From positions 1 through 17,803 of the forward strand of contig UQQU01000066.1 of NCBI GenBank assembly GCA_900543325.1: a DNA stretch of 17,803 nucleotides, in the 5' to 3' direction. Source of the DNA: an uncultured Clostridium sp. Its GTDB lineage: Bacteria > Bacillota > Clostridia > Clostridiales > Clostridiaceae. Both the position numbers and the translations under genes were made by a program. Below are positions 1 to 6,643 of this stretch, in pieces (positions within the stretch are counted from its first letter, which is position 1; every line of letters begins with the position of its first letter). The notes beneath the pieces were generated by a model. It was not told where the DNA came from. It saw only the letters and a program-made list of their open reading frames with translations, and did not search any database.

Positions 1-27
1 GATATATAAAGAATTTAAAAGAAAAGT

Positions 28-47
28 AGTGTAAAAAACTTTACACT
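28..47. other. perfect inverted repeat upstream of metF
   Basis: AGTGTAAA (28-35), a 4-nt spacer, then TTTACACT (40-47). It sits 26 bp before the metF start. It could be an operator, or the stem of a terminator or leader for transcription entering from upstream. The following stretch is only moderately T-rich, so a terminator is not clear. Nothing else can be assigned in bases 1-60. Confidence 0.4.
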
Positions 48-73
48 AACATTAATTTTAAGGGGGCATTTTT

Positions 74-961
74 ATGAAAATTAATGAATTGTTTAATAGT
101 AAGGAGCTAGTATTTTCTTTTGAGATATTTCCGCCAAAGGTTACATCACCAATTAGTACTATTTATAAGACTTTAGAGGAATTAAAGGATTTAAAACCAG
201 ATTTTATTAGTGTAACTTATGGGGCTGGTGGAAGTTTAACTAATAATAGAACAACTGAACTATCCTCAGTTGTAAAAGAAAAATATGGAGTAGAATCAGT
301 GGCACATTTAACATGTATATCATCAACGAAAGAAGAAATAGATATTATCTTAGATGATTTAAAAATGAAAGGTGTAGAAAATATATTAGCTTTAAGAGGA
401 GATATTCCTGTTGGTCAAGATCCTAAGGGAGAATTTAATTATGCATATGAGCTTATATCTCATATAAAAAATAGAGGAGATTTTAATATCTTGGGAGCAT
501 GTTATCCAGAGGGACATGTTAAGGGGAGAGATTTTAATGAGGATATGCTGCATTTAAAATTAAAAGAAGAAATGGGGGCAACTCAATTTATTTCTCAATT
601 ATTTTTGGATAATAATTATTTTTATAATATGTTAGAGCAAAAAGAGAAATTAGGAATTAAATCACCAATTCAAGCTGGAATTATGCCAGTAGTAAATAAG
701 AATCAAATAGAGAGAATAGCATCTTTATGCGGAGCTCATATTCCAGAAAAGTTTATTAAAATGATGAATAAATATGAACATGATAAAGATGCTTTAAGAG
801 AAGCCGGTATTGCATATGCGGTTGAGCAAATAATAGATTTAGTTTCTAGTGGTGTAGATGGAATTCATTTATATACAATGAATAATTCATATGTAGCAAG
901 AAGAATACATGAAAATATAAATACAATTATAAATTCAATTAATAATAAAAAAGTTGTGTAA
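74..961 (+). CDS. metF: methylenetetrahydrofolate reductase (MetF)
   Basis: Cytoplasmic flavoprotein of the MTHFR family. It reduces 5,10-methylene-THF to 5-methyl-THF, the methyl donor for methionine synthesis; in clostridia it also belongs to one-carbon metabolism. At 295 aa it has the usual bacterial single-domain TIM-barrel length. Family motifs are visible: SFEIFPPK near the N-terminus with Glu17 at the position of the catalytic acid, TYGAGGS (48-54), HLTC (78-81) and LRGD ending at Asp110, a flavin/folate-site motif. The start ATG follows an AGGGGG ribosome site at 60-65. luxS follows after 15 bp with its own strong ribosome site and no terminator between, so the two are probably one operon linking methyl-group supply with recycling of S-adenosylhomocysteine. 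Confidence 0.95.
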   Translation: MKINELFNSKELVFSFEIFPPKVTSPISTIYKTLEELKDLKPDFISVTYGAGGSLTNNRTTELSSVVKEKYGVESVAHLTCISSTKEEIDIILDDLKMKGVENILALRGDIPVGQDPKGEFNYAYELISHIKNRGDFNILGACYPEGHVKGRDFNEDMLHLKLKEEMGATQFISQLFLDNNYFYNMLEQKEKLGIKSPIQAGIMPVVNKNQIERIASLCGAHIPEKFIKMMNKYEHDKDALREAGIAYAVEQIIDLVSSGVDGIHLYTMNNSYVARRIHENINTIINSINNKKVV

Positions 962-976
962 TATAGGAGGGTAACA

Positions 977-1432
977 ATGAATAAAGTAGAAAGTTTTGAA
1001 TTAGATCACAGAAAGGTTAAAGCTCCATATATAAGGAAGTGTTGTTTATTAAATGGTCCACAAGGAGATTTTGTAACAAAGTTTGATATTAGATTTCTAC
1101 AACCTAATAAAGAAGCTTTTGGAACTGCTGCAATGCATGGATTAGAGCATTTATTAGCATATAAACTTAGAGATAATTTAGAAGGGATAATAGATTTCTC
1201 GCCAATGGGATGTAGAACAGGATTTTATTTAAGTATTTTTGGTGATAGAGAAGCTAGTGATATAAAAATTGCAGTAGAAAATGCATTAAATGAAATTTTA
1301 AAAGCTACAGAAGTACCAGCAGCAAATGATATACAATGTGGAAATTATAGAGATTTATCATTGTTTGGTGCTAAAGAATATGCTAAAGAAGCATTAGAAA
1401 AAGGTTTTTCTTTAAATATTTATGGTGAATAG
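977..1432 (+). CDS. luxS: S-ribosylhomocysteine lyase (LuxS)
   Basis: Splits S-ribosylhomocysteine into homocysteine and DPD, the precursor of the AI-2 signal, in the activated methyl cycle. The protein is 151 aa, the normal LuxS length. The metal site is intact: His54-Gly-Leu-Glu57-His58 (HxxEH), with Cys121 in the QCGNYRDL motif as third ligand. Cys79 in MGCRTGFYL is the catalytic cysteine. The start follows an AGGAGGG ribosome site. It is second gene after metF and is closed by the terminator at 1476-1519. AI-2 signalling itself cannot be shown from sequence; the metabolic role is the safer reading. Confidence 0.97.
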   Translation: MNKVESFELDHRKVKAPYIRKCCLLNGPQGDFVTKFDIRFLQPNKEAFGTAAMHGLEHLLAYKLRDNLEGIIDFSPMGCRTGFYLSIFGDREASDIKIAVENALNEILKATEVPAANDIQCGNYRDLSLFGAKEYAKEALEKGFSLNIYGE

Positions 1433-1475
1433 TTGAAGTATTATTTATGATATCAAATTTAATATAGTGGTAATA

Positions 1476-1519
1476 AGCAAGGTTAAGTATTTTTATTACA
1501 TAATCTTGCTTTGCTTTTT
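1476..1519 (+). terminator. terminator of the metF-luxS operon
   Basis: A 10-bp stem, AGCAAGGTTA (1476-1485) with TAATCTTGCT (1501-1510) including one G-T pair, has a 15-nt loop and is followed by a T-rich run at 1511-1519. Confidence 0.75.
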
Positions 1520-1605
1520 GGGATAATTTTAATGTAAATTTAGTAATATTTAAGTAATAAATATTAAAAAGTAAGGTTAAATGTGATATTACATTAATAA
1601 TATGG

Positions 1606-1631
1606 TAAAATGTCTAAAATTGTACTATAAT
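1606..1631 (+). promoter_or_regulatory. candidate -10 elements before the LytTR regulator
   Basis: Two possible -10 boxes precede the regulator gene. TAAAAT at 1606-1611 has an upstream TGG, like an extended -10. TATAAT at 1626-1631 is a perfect -10 hexamer. Neither has a good -35 at 17 bp, as expected for a promoter that needs an activator. An imperfect palindrome AATGT-N6-ACATT (1580-1595) lies just upstream. I could not define a convincing pair of LytTR direct repeats. Confidence 0.4.
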
Positions 1632-1662
1632 ATATTTAAATGTATATTTTAGGGGGATAGCT

Positions 1663-2382
1663 ATGAATATATTATTGGTTGAGGATGAAAGAATCCAACG
1701 TGAAGCATTAGCATCTATAATTAAATCAAATTTTGTTGATGTTAGAATATATGAGGCCGCTTCTAAAAAAGAAGCAATGAAAATTATTAACGAAAAAGAC
1801 ATACATTTGTTTTTTATTGATATTCACTTAAAAGATTCATCTGGATTAGAACTTGCAAAAAAAATACGACAACATGAAAATCATTCTTTAACTGGAATAG
1901 TATTTGTAACAGGTGAACTTGTACATATTATAGAAGCATTTAAAAATATCCATTGTTATGATTTTATTGTAAAGCCATATAAAGAAAAGGATATCATAAA
2001 TATTGTTGATGTTTTCTTAAATTCAACTCCATTAAAGAATATAAAAGAAGGAAGGTCTTCTTTTATAGATATCGATTCTACTATATCTATAAAATTGTAT
2101 CATAATGATATTATCTATATTGAGTATATTGATAAATGTTGTAATATTCATACTATTAATGGTGTATACAATGTTAAAAGAACTTCTTTAGTAAAGCTTT
2201 TAAATAAATTAAGTGATGATGATATACTTCAAACACATAGATCGTTTGCTATTAATATGAAATATGTAACTGAAATTGAGAAGACATATGAAAAGGTATG
2301 GAGTATTAAATTGAGAGGATGTGATGATGTGGTTTTATTGAGCTACACATATAGACAAGCATTTTTAAGGAGGATTGAATAA
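1663..2382 (+). CDS. LytTR-family response regulator (AgrA/VirR type)
   Basis: A 239-aa two-component regulator. The N-terminal receiver domain (about 1-120) has the acidic pair Glu7/Asp8, phospho-acceptor Asp53 in FFIDIHL, the switch Thr83 in FVTGE and Lys104 in IVKPY. The C-terminal half (about 133-238) is a LytTR DNA-binding domain with the typical HRSFAIN motif near residue 192. The architecture is that of AgrA of staphylococci and VirR of Clostridium perfringens, which control exoprotein genes by binding direct repeats. An AGGGGGAT ribosome site precedes the ATG. The stop TAA shares its last base with the ATG of the downstream kinase (TAATG), so the two are translationally coupled cognate partners. 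It is the only response regulator in the window, although two AgrC-like kinases are present. Confidence 0.92.
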   Translation: MNILLVEDERIQREALASIIKSNFVDVRIYEAASKKEAMKIINEKDIHLFFIDIHLKDSSGLELAKKIRQHENHSLTGIVFVTGELVHIIEAFKNIHCYDFIVKPYKEKDIINIVDVFLNSTPLKNIKEGRSSFIDIDSTISIKLYHNDIIYIEYIDKCCNIHTINGVYNVKRTSLVKLLNKLSDDDILQTHRSFAINMKYVTEIEKTYEKVWSIKLRGCDDVVLLSYTYRQAFLRRIE

Positions 2383-3650
2383 TGAATATAATGAGTATAG
2401 GAATTTCATTTATTGAAATTTTAGCTATATTATTGATTTATAATATACTAATAAATAATAATGTATTTAAGGGAATTTCAAGGATAGGCATACTTTCTAT
2501 AATAACTTCATTTATATATTCATTATTTACCATAGTATATGATACTGATACATTAATTATTCTTATTGGAGTATTATTTTTAAATTCGATAGTAATAAGT
2601 AAATTTGAAGAAAAGGATACAATAGTAACATTTATTGAACTAGTAGTCAGTACTTTACTTGTATTAGGTTTTGAATTGATAATAAGCTTTATAGTATATG
2701 TGACAATGGGAAGTGATGATTTAAGTCCAACAACTTATTTAATATTGCTAACATGCATAATGCCTATATTAATTTATTTATTAAGCACAAATAAATTTAT
2801 AAAAAATATAAAATTTTCAAATCTTTTTTCTAAGTATAAAAGCATAAATATAATAATATTAAATTTATTTGTATTTTTCTTATTTATAAAAGTGTTAATG
2901 GGTAATAAATTAATGAACACTAAGATTATTATACCAATTACAATATTAGGATTAATACTTATAGGAATAAATTGTTATTTTTATGTTTATTTATACAAAA
3001 CCCTTAATGAAAAGAAAAAAAGTGAAATAAAAACTTCTTTTAATCCATTAATAAATGATTTAATGGGTAAGCTTAAAGCAAATGAACATGAGTATAAAAA
3101 TCATTTAAATACAATTTGGAGCATAGCACAAGTTACAAATCAAGAAGAGATAAAAGAAAAATTGCAAGAATATATATCTAATATAGTTGATGATACTGAA
3201 GAATTTTCAATGCTTTTAAATGTAGAAAATACTATAATTAAAGCTGTACTTTATAATAAGGGACAGAGAGCAGAAAAGTTAGGTGTCAAATATACATATA
3301 ATGTAAAAAGTAATTTAAAGAATATTTCACTTGATAATTCGGAGCTTACAGTAATATTAAGTAATTTATTAAATAATGCTATAGAAGCTACTAGTATGAT
3401 AAAGAAAAAAGAATTAGAAGTATTTATAGATGAAGATAATAAGTATTATTCTATAAATGTTAAAAATAGAACAGAGGGAGTAAAGTTATCAGATTTATCT
3501 AATATTTTTAAAATGGGGTATAGTACTAAAGGAGAAGGTAGAGGTTATGGATTATATAACGTGAAAAATATAGTAGATAAATATAAGGGAAAAATTCAAA
3601 TATCATTAGATGATGATATTGTAGATATTAAAATATTATTTTATAAGTAA
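2382..3650 (+). CDS. AgrC-like sensor histidine kinase, copy 1
   Basis: A 422-aa membrane kinase of the AgrC (HPK10) type. The first about 205 residues are strongly hydrophobic, with roughly six or seven membrane segments forming the peptide-sensing domain. The cytoplasmic part has the AgrC-type H-box NEHEYKNHLN with phospho-acceptor His236. The GHKL ATPase follows, with N-box NNAIEA (331-336) and G-box STKGEGRGYG (381-390). It overlaps the response regulator by one base and has an AAGGAGG ribosome site inside the regulator's end. In agr systems this protein senses the AgrD-derived cyclic peptide and phosphorylates the LytTR regulator; the adjacent agrBD pair fits that role. The cytoplasmic region is clearly paralogous to the kinase at 4741-5955. 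Confidence 0.9.
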   Translation: MNIMSIGISFIEILAILLIYNILINNNVFKGISRIGILSIITSFIYSLFTIVYDTDTLIILIGVLFLNSIVISKFEEKDTIVTFIELVVSTLLVLGFELIISFIVYVTMGSDDLSPTTYLILLTCIMPILIYLLSTNKFIKNIKFSNLFSKYKSINIIILNLFVFFLFIKVLMGNKLMNTKIIIPITILGLILIGINCYFYVYLYKTLNEKKKSEIKTSFNPLINDLMGKLKANEHEYKNHLNTIWSIAQVTNQEEIKEKLQEYISNIVDDTEEFSMLLNVENTIIKAVLYNKGQRAEKLGVKYTYNVKSNLKNISLDNSELTVILSNLLNNAIEATSMIKKKELEVFIDEDNKYYSINVKNRTEGVKLSDLSNIFKMGYSTKGEGRGYGLYNVKNIVDKYKGKIQISLDDDIVDIKILFYK

Positions 3651-3714
3651 TATAAATATCTTACTTAATAGTATATCTATATAAAAATAAATTCATGTGA
3701 TTAGAATAACATGA

Positions 3715-3763
3715 AAAGAGCTATGTAAAATTAAATACAAAATTTAATTTTACATAGCTCTTT
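3715..3763. terminator. bidirectional terminator between kinase 1 and agrD
   Basis: A perfect 22-bp stem (3715-3736 with 3742-3763) closes a 5-nt loop ACAAA. It has A-rich and T-rich flanks on each side, so it can end the plus-strand regulator-kinase operon and the minus-strand agrBD operon, whose last stop codon is at 3770-3772. Confidence 0.85.
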
Positions 3764-3769
3764 AAAATA

Positions 3770-3910
3770 CTATTTATCTTCTTTTTTCATTGGTGGAGTT
3801 GGCTCACCCCATAGTAAAAGACTATTTGGAGCTGCACATGTAGCTATTTGACCAATGCTTGTAACTGCACACATTAAAGTAGCTAATTTAAATGCTAATT
3901 TTTTTTTCAT
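3770..3910 (-). CDS. agrD: AgrD-like autoinducer peptide precursor, Ser at the usual Cys position
   Basis: A 46-aa gene starting at ATG 3908-3910, with an AAGGAGG ribosome site placed inside the end of agrB and a 23-bp overlap with agrB in another frame. The product has the AgrD plan: a basic, amphipathic N-terminal helix (MKKKLAFKLATLM...), an IGQIAT segment resembling the IGNIAA of staphylococcal AgrD, a short hydrophobic core, and a charged, proline-containing tail beginning Gly-Glu-Pro (35-37). In S. aureus and C. perfringens AgrD the ring-forming Cys lies six residues before the first residue of the tail motif. Here that position is Ser30, giving a predicted ring Ser30-Leu-Leu-Leu-Trp34 with cleavage before Gly35. 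Cys25 and Cys14 are the only cysteines and are less well placed. The gene identity is secure; the exact mature peptide is inference. Confidence 0.85.
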   Translation of the reverse strand: MKKKLAFKLATLMCAVTSIGQIATCAAPNSLLLWGEPTPPMKKEDK

Positions 3911-4469
3911 TTTTATAAACCTCCTTAAAAAAATCTATAATTATATATAAAATTATTAGTAAACCACAGTTAATATAGTAATTTGATAAAAATAAGTTTG
4001 AAAAAACAAACCAAATTAATAAAGTGAAAGTAACTATGTTTTTAAATTTTATCTTTTTATATTGTGTTTTAATTACTTTACGAAGAGGATTAACAGGATT
4101 GAATTTTCTGATAATTATAATACTTAGTAATATTAGCATTAAATGAAGTATAATGTTTATTGGAGGTAGAATATAGGCTAAGTAATATATTACAATAAAT
4201 GATACATTACTTTGAACTACACAGCTAATAAAAGTCTTGGCATGGCTTCCACCAATAAAAGGTCTTATTAGCATTAATAAAGTTATCATCAATATAAATG
4301 CCGGTAACTTGTCTAATAATAATGCAATTAAAACCATAATTATTATTTTAGAGGTCTCACCATAAAAAACTTCTAATCCATATCTTATTTTATCAATTTC
4401 ATAAATATCAGTTAATCCAACATTTGTAACTATAAAATCTAATTGTTTTTTTATAAATTGATTACTCAA
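3888..4469 (-). CDS. agrB: AgrB-type accessory gene regulator peptidase
   Basis: A 193-aa polytopic membrane cysteine protease that removes the AgrD C-terminal tail and helps cyclise and export the autoinducer. The catalytic pair is His76 and Cys83 in the GGSHAKTFISC stretch, at the same spacing as His77/Cys84 of S. aureus AgrB. Several hydrophobic helices (about 42-70, 84-103, 103-120, 147-185) surround a basic loop (about 121-143). The start is a TTG at 4467-4469, with a strong AAGGAGG site seven bases upstream (4477-4483 on this strand). The end overlaps agrD, giving translational coupling. It is transcribed opposite to both flanking kinases. Confidence 0.95.
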   Translation of the reverse strand: MSNQFIKKQLDFIVTNVGLTDIYEIDKIRYGLEVFYGETSKIIIMVLIALLLDKLPAFILMITLLMLIRPFIGGSHAKTFISCVVQSNVSFIVIYYLAYILPPINIILHLMLILLSIIIIRKFNPVNPLRKVIKTQYKKIKFKNIVTFTLLIWFVFSNLFLSNYYINCGLLIILYIIIDFFKEVYKNEKKISI

Positions 4470-4499
4470 AAGTATACCTCCTTAAGTATTACATAAATA

Positions 4500-4505
4500 A
4501 TTATA
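4500..4505 (-). promoter_or_regulatory. -10 element of agrBD
   Basis: A perfect TATAAT on the minus strand lies about 30 bp upstream of the agrB TTG start, with no recognisable -35. This fits a promoter dependent on an activator such as the neighbouring LytTR regulator, but that dependence is inferred. The 4484-4700 interval is a shared control region between agrBD and the divergent kinase 2. Confidence 0.45.
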
Positions 4506-4657
4506 ATATAAATTACACTTAAATTCTATTAAAACCACAAATTTCATTTAAATTAGCATAAAAAGAAGAAAAAATAAAAAAATAAAAGAAAAAAACACGA
4601 ATATTTTCTTAATATGAATATATTTATCGGAAAAATCAAAAAAAGTAAAAATAATAC

Positions 4658-4686
4658 TTTAGAAAAATGTCAAAATATGATAAAAT
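4658..4686 (+). promoter_or_regulatory. promoter of kinase 2
   Basis: TTTAGA at 4658-4663, a 17-bp spacer, and TAAAAT at 4681-4686. A TG one base before the -10 makes it an extended -10 promoter. It faces away from the agrBD promoter. Confidence 0.5.
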
Positions 4687-4740
4687 ATGAAAGTAATGTT
4701 GGAGGTGGTATAAATACTTACATTTATTGAATTCATAAGT

Positions 4741-5955
4741 ATGCTAATGATATATAATATAATTTTTATTGAAGAAAATAGTAATATAAAAAAATATATT
4801 ATTTATTCAGTATTAGGAAGTGTAACAGCAACAGGTATATTTATGATTTTTAGCCAATATAGAATAGTTGCATTTATTTTACCTTTTTTAATAGGTATTA
4901 TTATAGTGAATAAGTTTTATAATAAGAATATTGTCGTTAATATAGTTGAATTAATTATTTCAAGTATGATAATAGTTGTTATTGAACTTATAGTTTCCGT
5001 TATGATAATTTTAATATTTGGATATAATGATTTACCATATTGGATATATTTTATAATTCTTTTAGTGTCTATGAGCTCTATTATATATGGATTTCATAGA
5101 ATTATGAAGTTTAAAAAGCTTAAGGTAGATGATTTTATAGAAAAATATAATTCAGTTGTATTAGTTTGTATTAATGTAATTATTATATTTTTATTTTTTA
5201 AAGTGTTATTTCAAAATAAATTTATAGAAGAATTAGAAGTGGTGGAAATTGGAATATTATTTTTGGCTATGATAATTATAAATATATGTTATTTTGTAGG
5301 TCTGTATAAAAAAAATAATAAGAAGAAGAAGTCAGAGTTAAAACAAAGTATTAATCCATTAATACAAGATCTTATTGATGAAATGAAAGCTAGTGAACAT
5401 GAATATAAAAATCATTTAAACATATTATATTGTATGATACAAGTCTGTAAAGAGGACGAGCTAAGAGAGAGGGCAAAAAAGTATATAGGGAATGTTTTTG
5501 AAAATAAGAATTTATTAGGTAATCTATCATATATAGATAATACTATTCTAAAGGGTATATTATTAAGCAAAATAAATCAAGCAGAGAAAAATGAGATAAA
5601 GTGTACTTATAAAATAGATAGTCAATTAGAAGATATACAATTAGATGATAGTGAGCTTACTGTAGTATTAAGCAATTTATTAAATAATGCAATTGAAGCT
5701 GCAAGTAAAAGTGAAAAAAAATACATAGATATCTTTACAACATATAAAAATGGAAAGCACATAATAAAAATTGTTAATAGTGTTAGTAATTTTACTGAAG
5801 ATATGGTTCCGAATATATCTAAGATTAGATTTTCAACTAAAGGAACAGGTAGAGGGTATGGATTATATAATATAAAAAAAATCGTTAATAAATATAAAGG
5901 TAAAATTGATATATTTTTTAATGAGGATATATTTAACATAAGTATAGAGATATAA
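4741..5955 (+). CDS. AgrC-like sensor histidine kinase, copy 2 (true start uncertain)
   Basis: A membrane kinase of the same plan as the one at 2382-3650: several hydrophobic helices over about the first 190 residues, H-box SEHEYKNHLN with His220, N-box NNAIEA (315-320) and G-box STKGTGRGYG (365-374). The catalytic motifs are intact, so it looks active. No response regulator accompanies it, so it probably signals to the LytTR regulator upstream or acts as a decoy or modulator. The first ATG, 4741, has no ribosome site. A strong GGAGGTG lies at 4701-4707, eight bases before an ATA codon (4714) that would add nine residues (ILTFIEFIS) aligning with kinase 1. The same frame is blocked by TAA at 4711, and an ATG at 4696 lies before that stop. 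Residue numbers here count from 4741. Either an unusual ATA start is used or the N-terminus has been damaged. Confidence 0.85.
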   Translation: MLMIYNIIFIEENSNIKKYIIYSVLGSVTATGIFMIFSQYRIVAFILPFLIGIIIVNKFYNKNIVVNIVELIISSMIIVVIELIVSVMIILIFGYNDLPYWIYFIILLVSMSSIIYGFHRIMKFKKLKVDDFIEKYNSVVLVCINVIIIFLFFKVLFQNKFIEELEVVEIGILFLAMIIINICYFVGLYKKNNKKKKSELKQSINPLIQDLIDEMKASEHEYKNHLNILYCMIQVCKEDELRERAKKYIGNVFENKNLLGNLSYIDNTILKGILLSKINQAEKNEIKCTYKIDSQLEDIQLDDSELTVVLSNLLNNAIEAASKSEKKYIDIFTTYKNGKHIIKIVNSVSNFTEDMVPNISKIRFSTKGTGRGYGLYNIKKIVNKYKGKIDIFFNEDIFNISIEI

Positions 5956-5998
5956 AAGTAGTATGAAAGATATAACATAGTATTTTCATACTACTTTT
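5954..5998. terminator. bidirectional terminator after kinase 2
   Basis: A 15-bp perfect stem (5954-5968 with 5984-5998) starts inside the kinase stop codon and is followed by a T run on the plus strand. It also has a T-rich exit on the minus strand, just after the stop of the small gene at 6003-6158. Confidence 0.8.
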
Positions 5999-6002
5999 TA
6001 TT

Positions 6003-6158
6003 TTATTTATTATTTTTATTTTTAAGATTTTTATTTACTTTTTCTAAATAATTATGTTCTTTTATAATACCATTTTCAAAAGATTCAACAGCATTTTTAG
6101 TAAAATTACCAACTCTAGCTAAATCCACAGGATTATTTACATGTAAATTATTACTCAT
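6003..6158 (-). CDS. small hypothetical protein, 51 aa
   Basis: Starts at ATG 6156-6158, after a GGATGGTGA-type ribosome site, and ends in TAA next to the shared terminator. The product begins MSNNLHVNNPVDLARVGNF and is hydrophilic. It appears helical, has no signal peptide, membrane segment or cysteine, and ends in a Lys/Asn-rich tail. It does not look like AgrD and I recognise no family. Ordered codons, a ribosome site and a well-placed terminator support a real gene. A TATAAT-like element lies upstream on the minus strand without a good -35. Its position between the agr locus and the ACT-domain operon may be incidental. Confidence 0.6.
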   Translation of the reverse strand: MSNNLHVNNPVDLARVGNFTKNAVESFENGIIKEHNYLEKVNKNLKNKNNK

Positions 6159-6264
6159 AATAGTCACCATCCTTTTAGTGATATTTTAAAGTTAGATAAT
6201 TAAATTTCTTTAATTATATTTTGTCATAAAAATAAAAAACTATTACAAAAGTAAAAGGATTAAA

Positions 6265-6293
6265 TTGACATTTAAGGAAGTAAATGGTAGAAT
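6265..6293 (+). promoter_or_regulatory. promoter of the ACT-UPF0210 operon
   Basis: A perfect TTGACA at 6265-6270, a 17-bp spacer and TAGAAT at 6288-6293, with TG one base before the -10. This is a strong vegetative (sigma-A) promoter about 50 bp before the gene. Confidence 0.75.
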
Positions 6294-6344
6294 TAATATA
6301 ATTTATGAACAAAAGTTTATTAAATAAAATAAGGAGGAGCAAAA

Positions 6345-6614
6345 ATGAAAGCAATTTTAACAGTAATAGGGAAGGATAAAGTAGGGATTATAGCAGGAGT
6401 AAGTAGCGAACTTCAAAAATTAAATATTAATATTTTAGATGTTAATCAAACTATAATGGGTGAATTTTTTACAATGATAATGATGTTAGACTTAAAATTA
6501 AGTAATGATAATTTTGAAAAAATTAAAAATATTTTAGAGCTAAAAGGAAAAGAGTTAGGTGTTGAAGTTAAGATTCAAAGAGAAGAAATATTTAACTCTA
6601 TGTATACTGTATAA
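6345..6614 (+). CDS. ACT-domain protein (UPF0237 family)
   Basis: An 89-aa protein that is a single ACT domain: ILTVIGKDKVGIIAGVSSEL at the N-terminus is the ligand-binding beta-loop-helix, followed by the NILDVNQ strand. ACT domains bind amino acids or other small molecules and regulate partner enzymes; no ligand is known for this family to my knowledge. An AAGGAGG site lies seven bases before the ATG. The UPF0210 gene follows after 29 bp in the same operon, a pairing seen widely in Firmicutes (for example in Streptococcus), so the two products probably act together. Confidence 0.9.
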   Translation: MKAILTVIGKDKVGIIAGVSSELQKLNINILDVNQTIMGEFFTMIMMLDLKLSNDNFEKIKNILELKGKELGVEVKIQREEIFNSMYTV

Positions 6615-6643
6615 AATATTAAGTCTTTCAATGGAGGAAAATT

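Noticed and set aside
1541..1590. Possible LytTR direct repeats (TTTAAGTA and GTTAAATG) upstream of the regulator
   Set aside because: The spacing is about 27 bp rather than the 21-22 bp usual for LytTR sites, and the match is weak in such AT-rich DNA.
4614..4730. 38-codon open frame upstream of kinase 2 that could couple translation to ATG 4741
   Set aside because: It has no ribosome site, a Lys/Asn-rich product typical of random AT-rich DNA, and it overlaps the promoter of kinase 2. It remains a weak alternative explanation for how kinase 2 is translated.
5622..5978. 118-codon minus-strand open frame inside kinase 2
   Set aside because: Antisense shadow of conserved kinase motifs, with no ribosome site or family resemblance.
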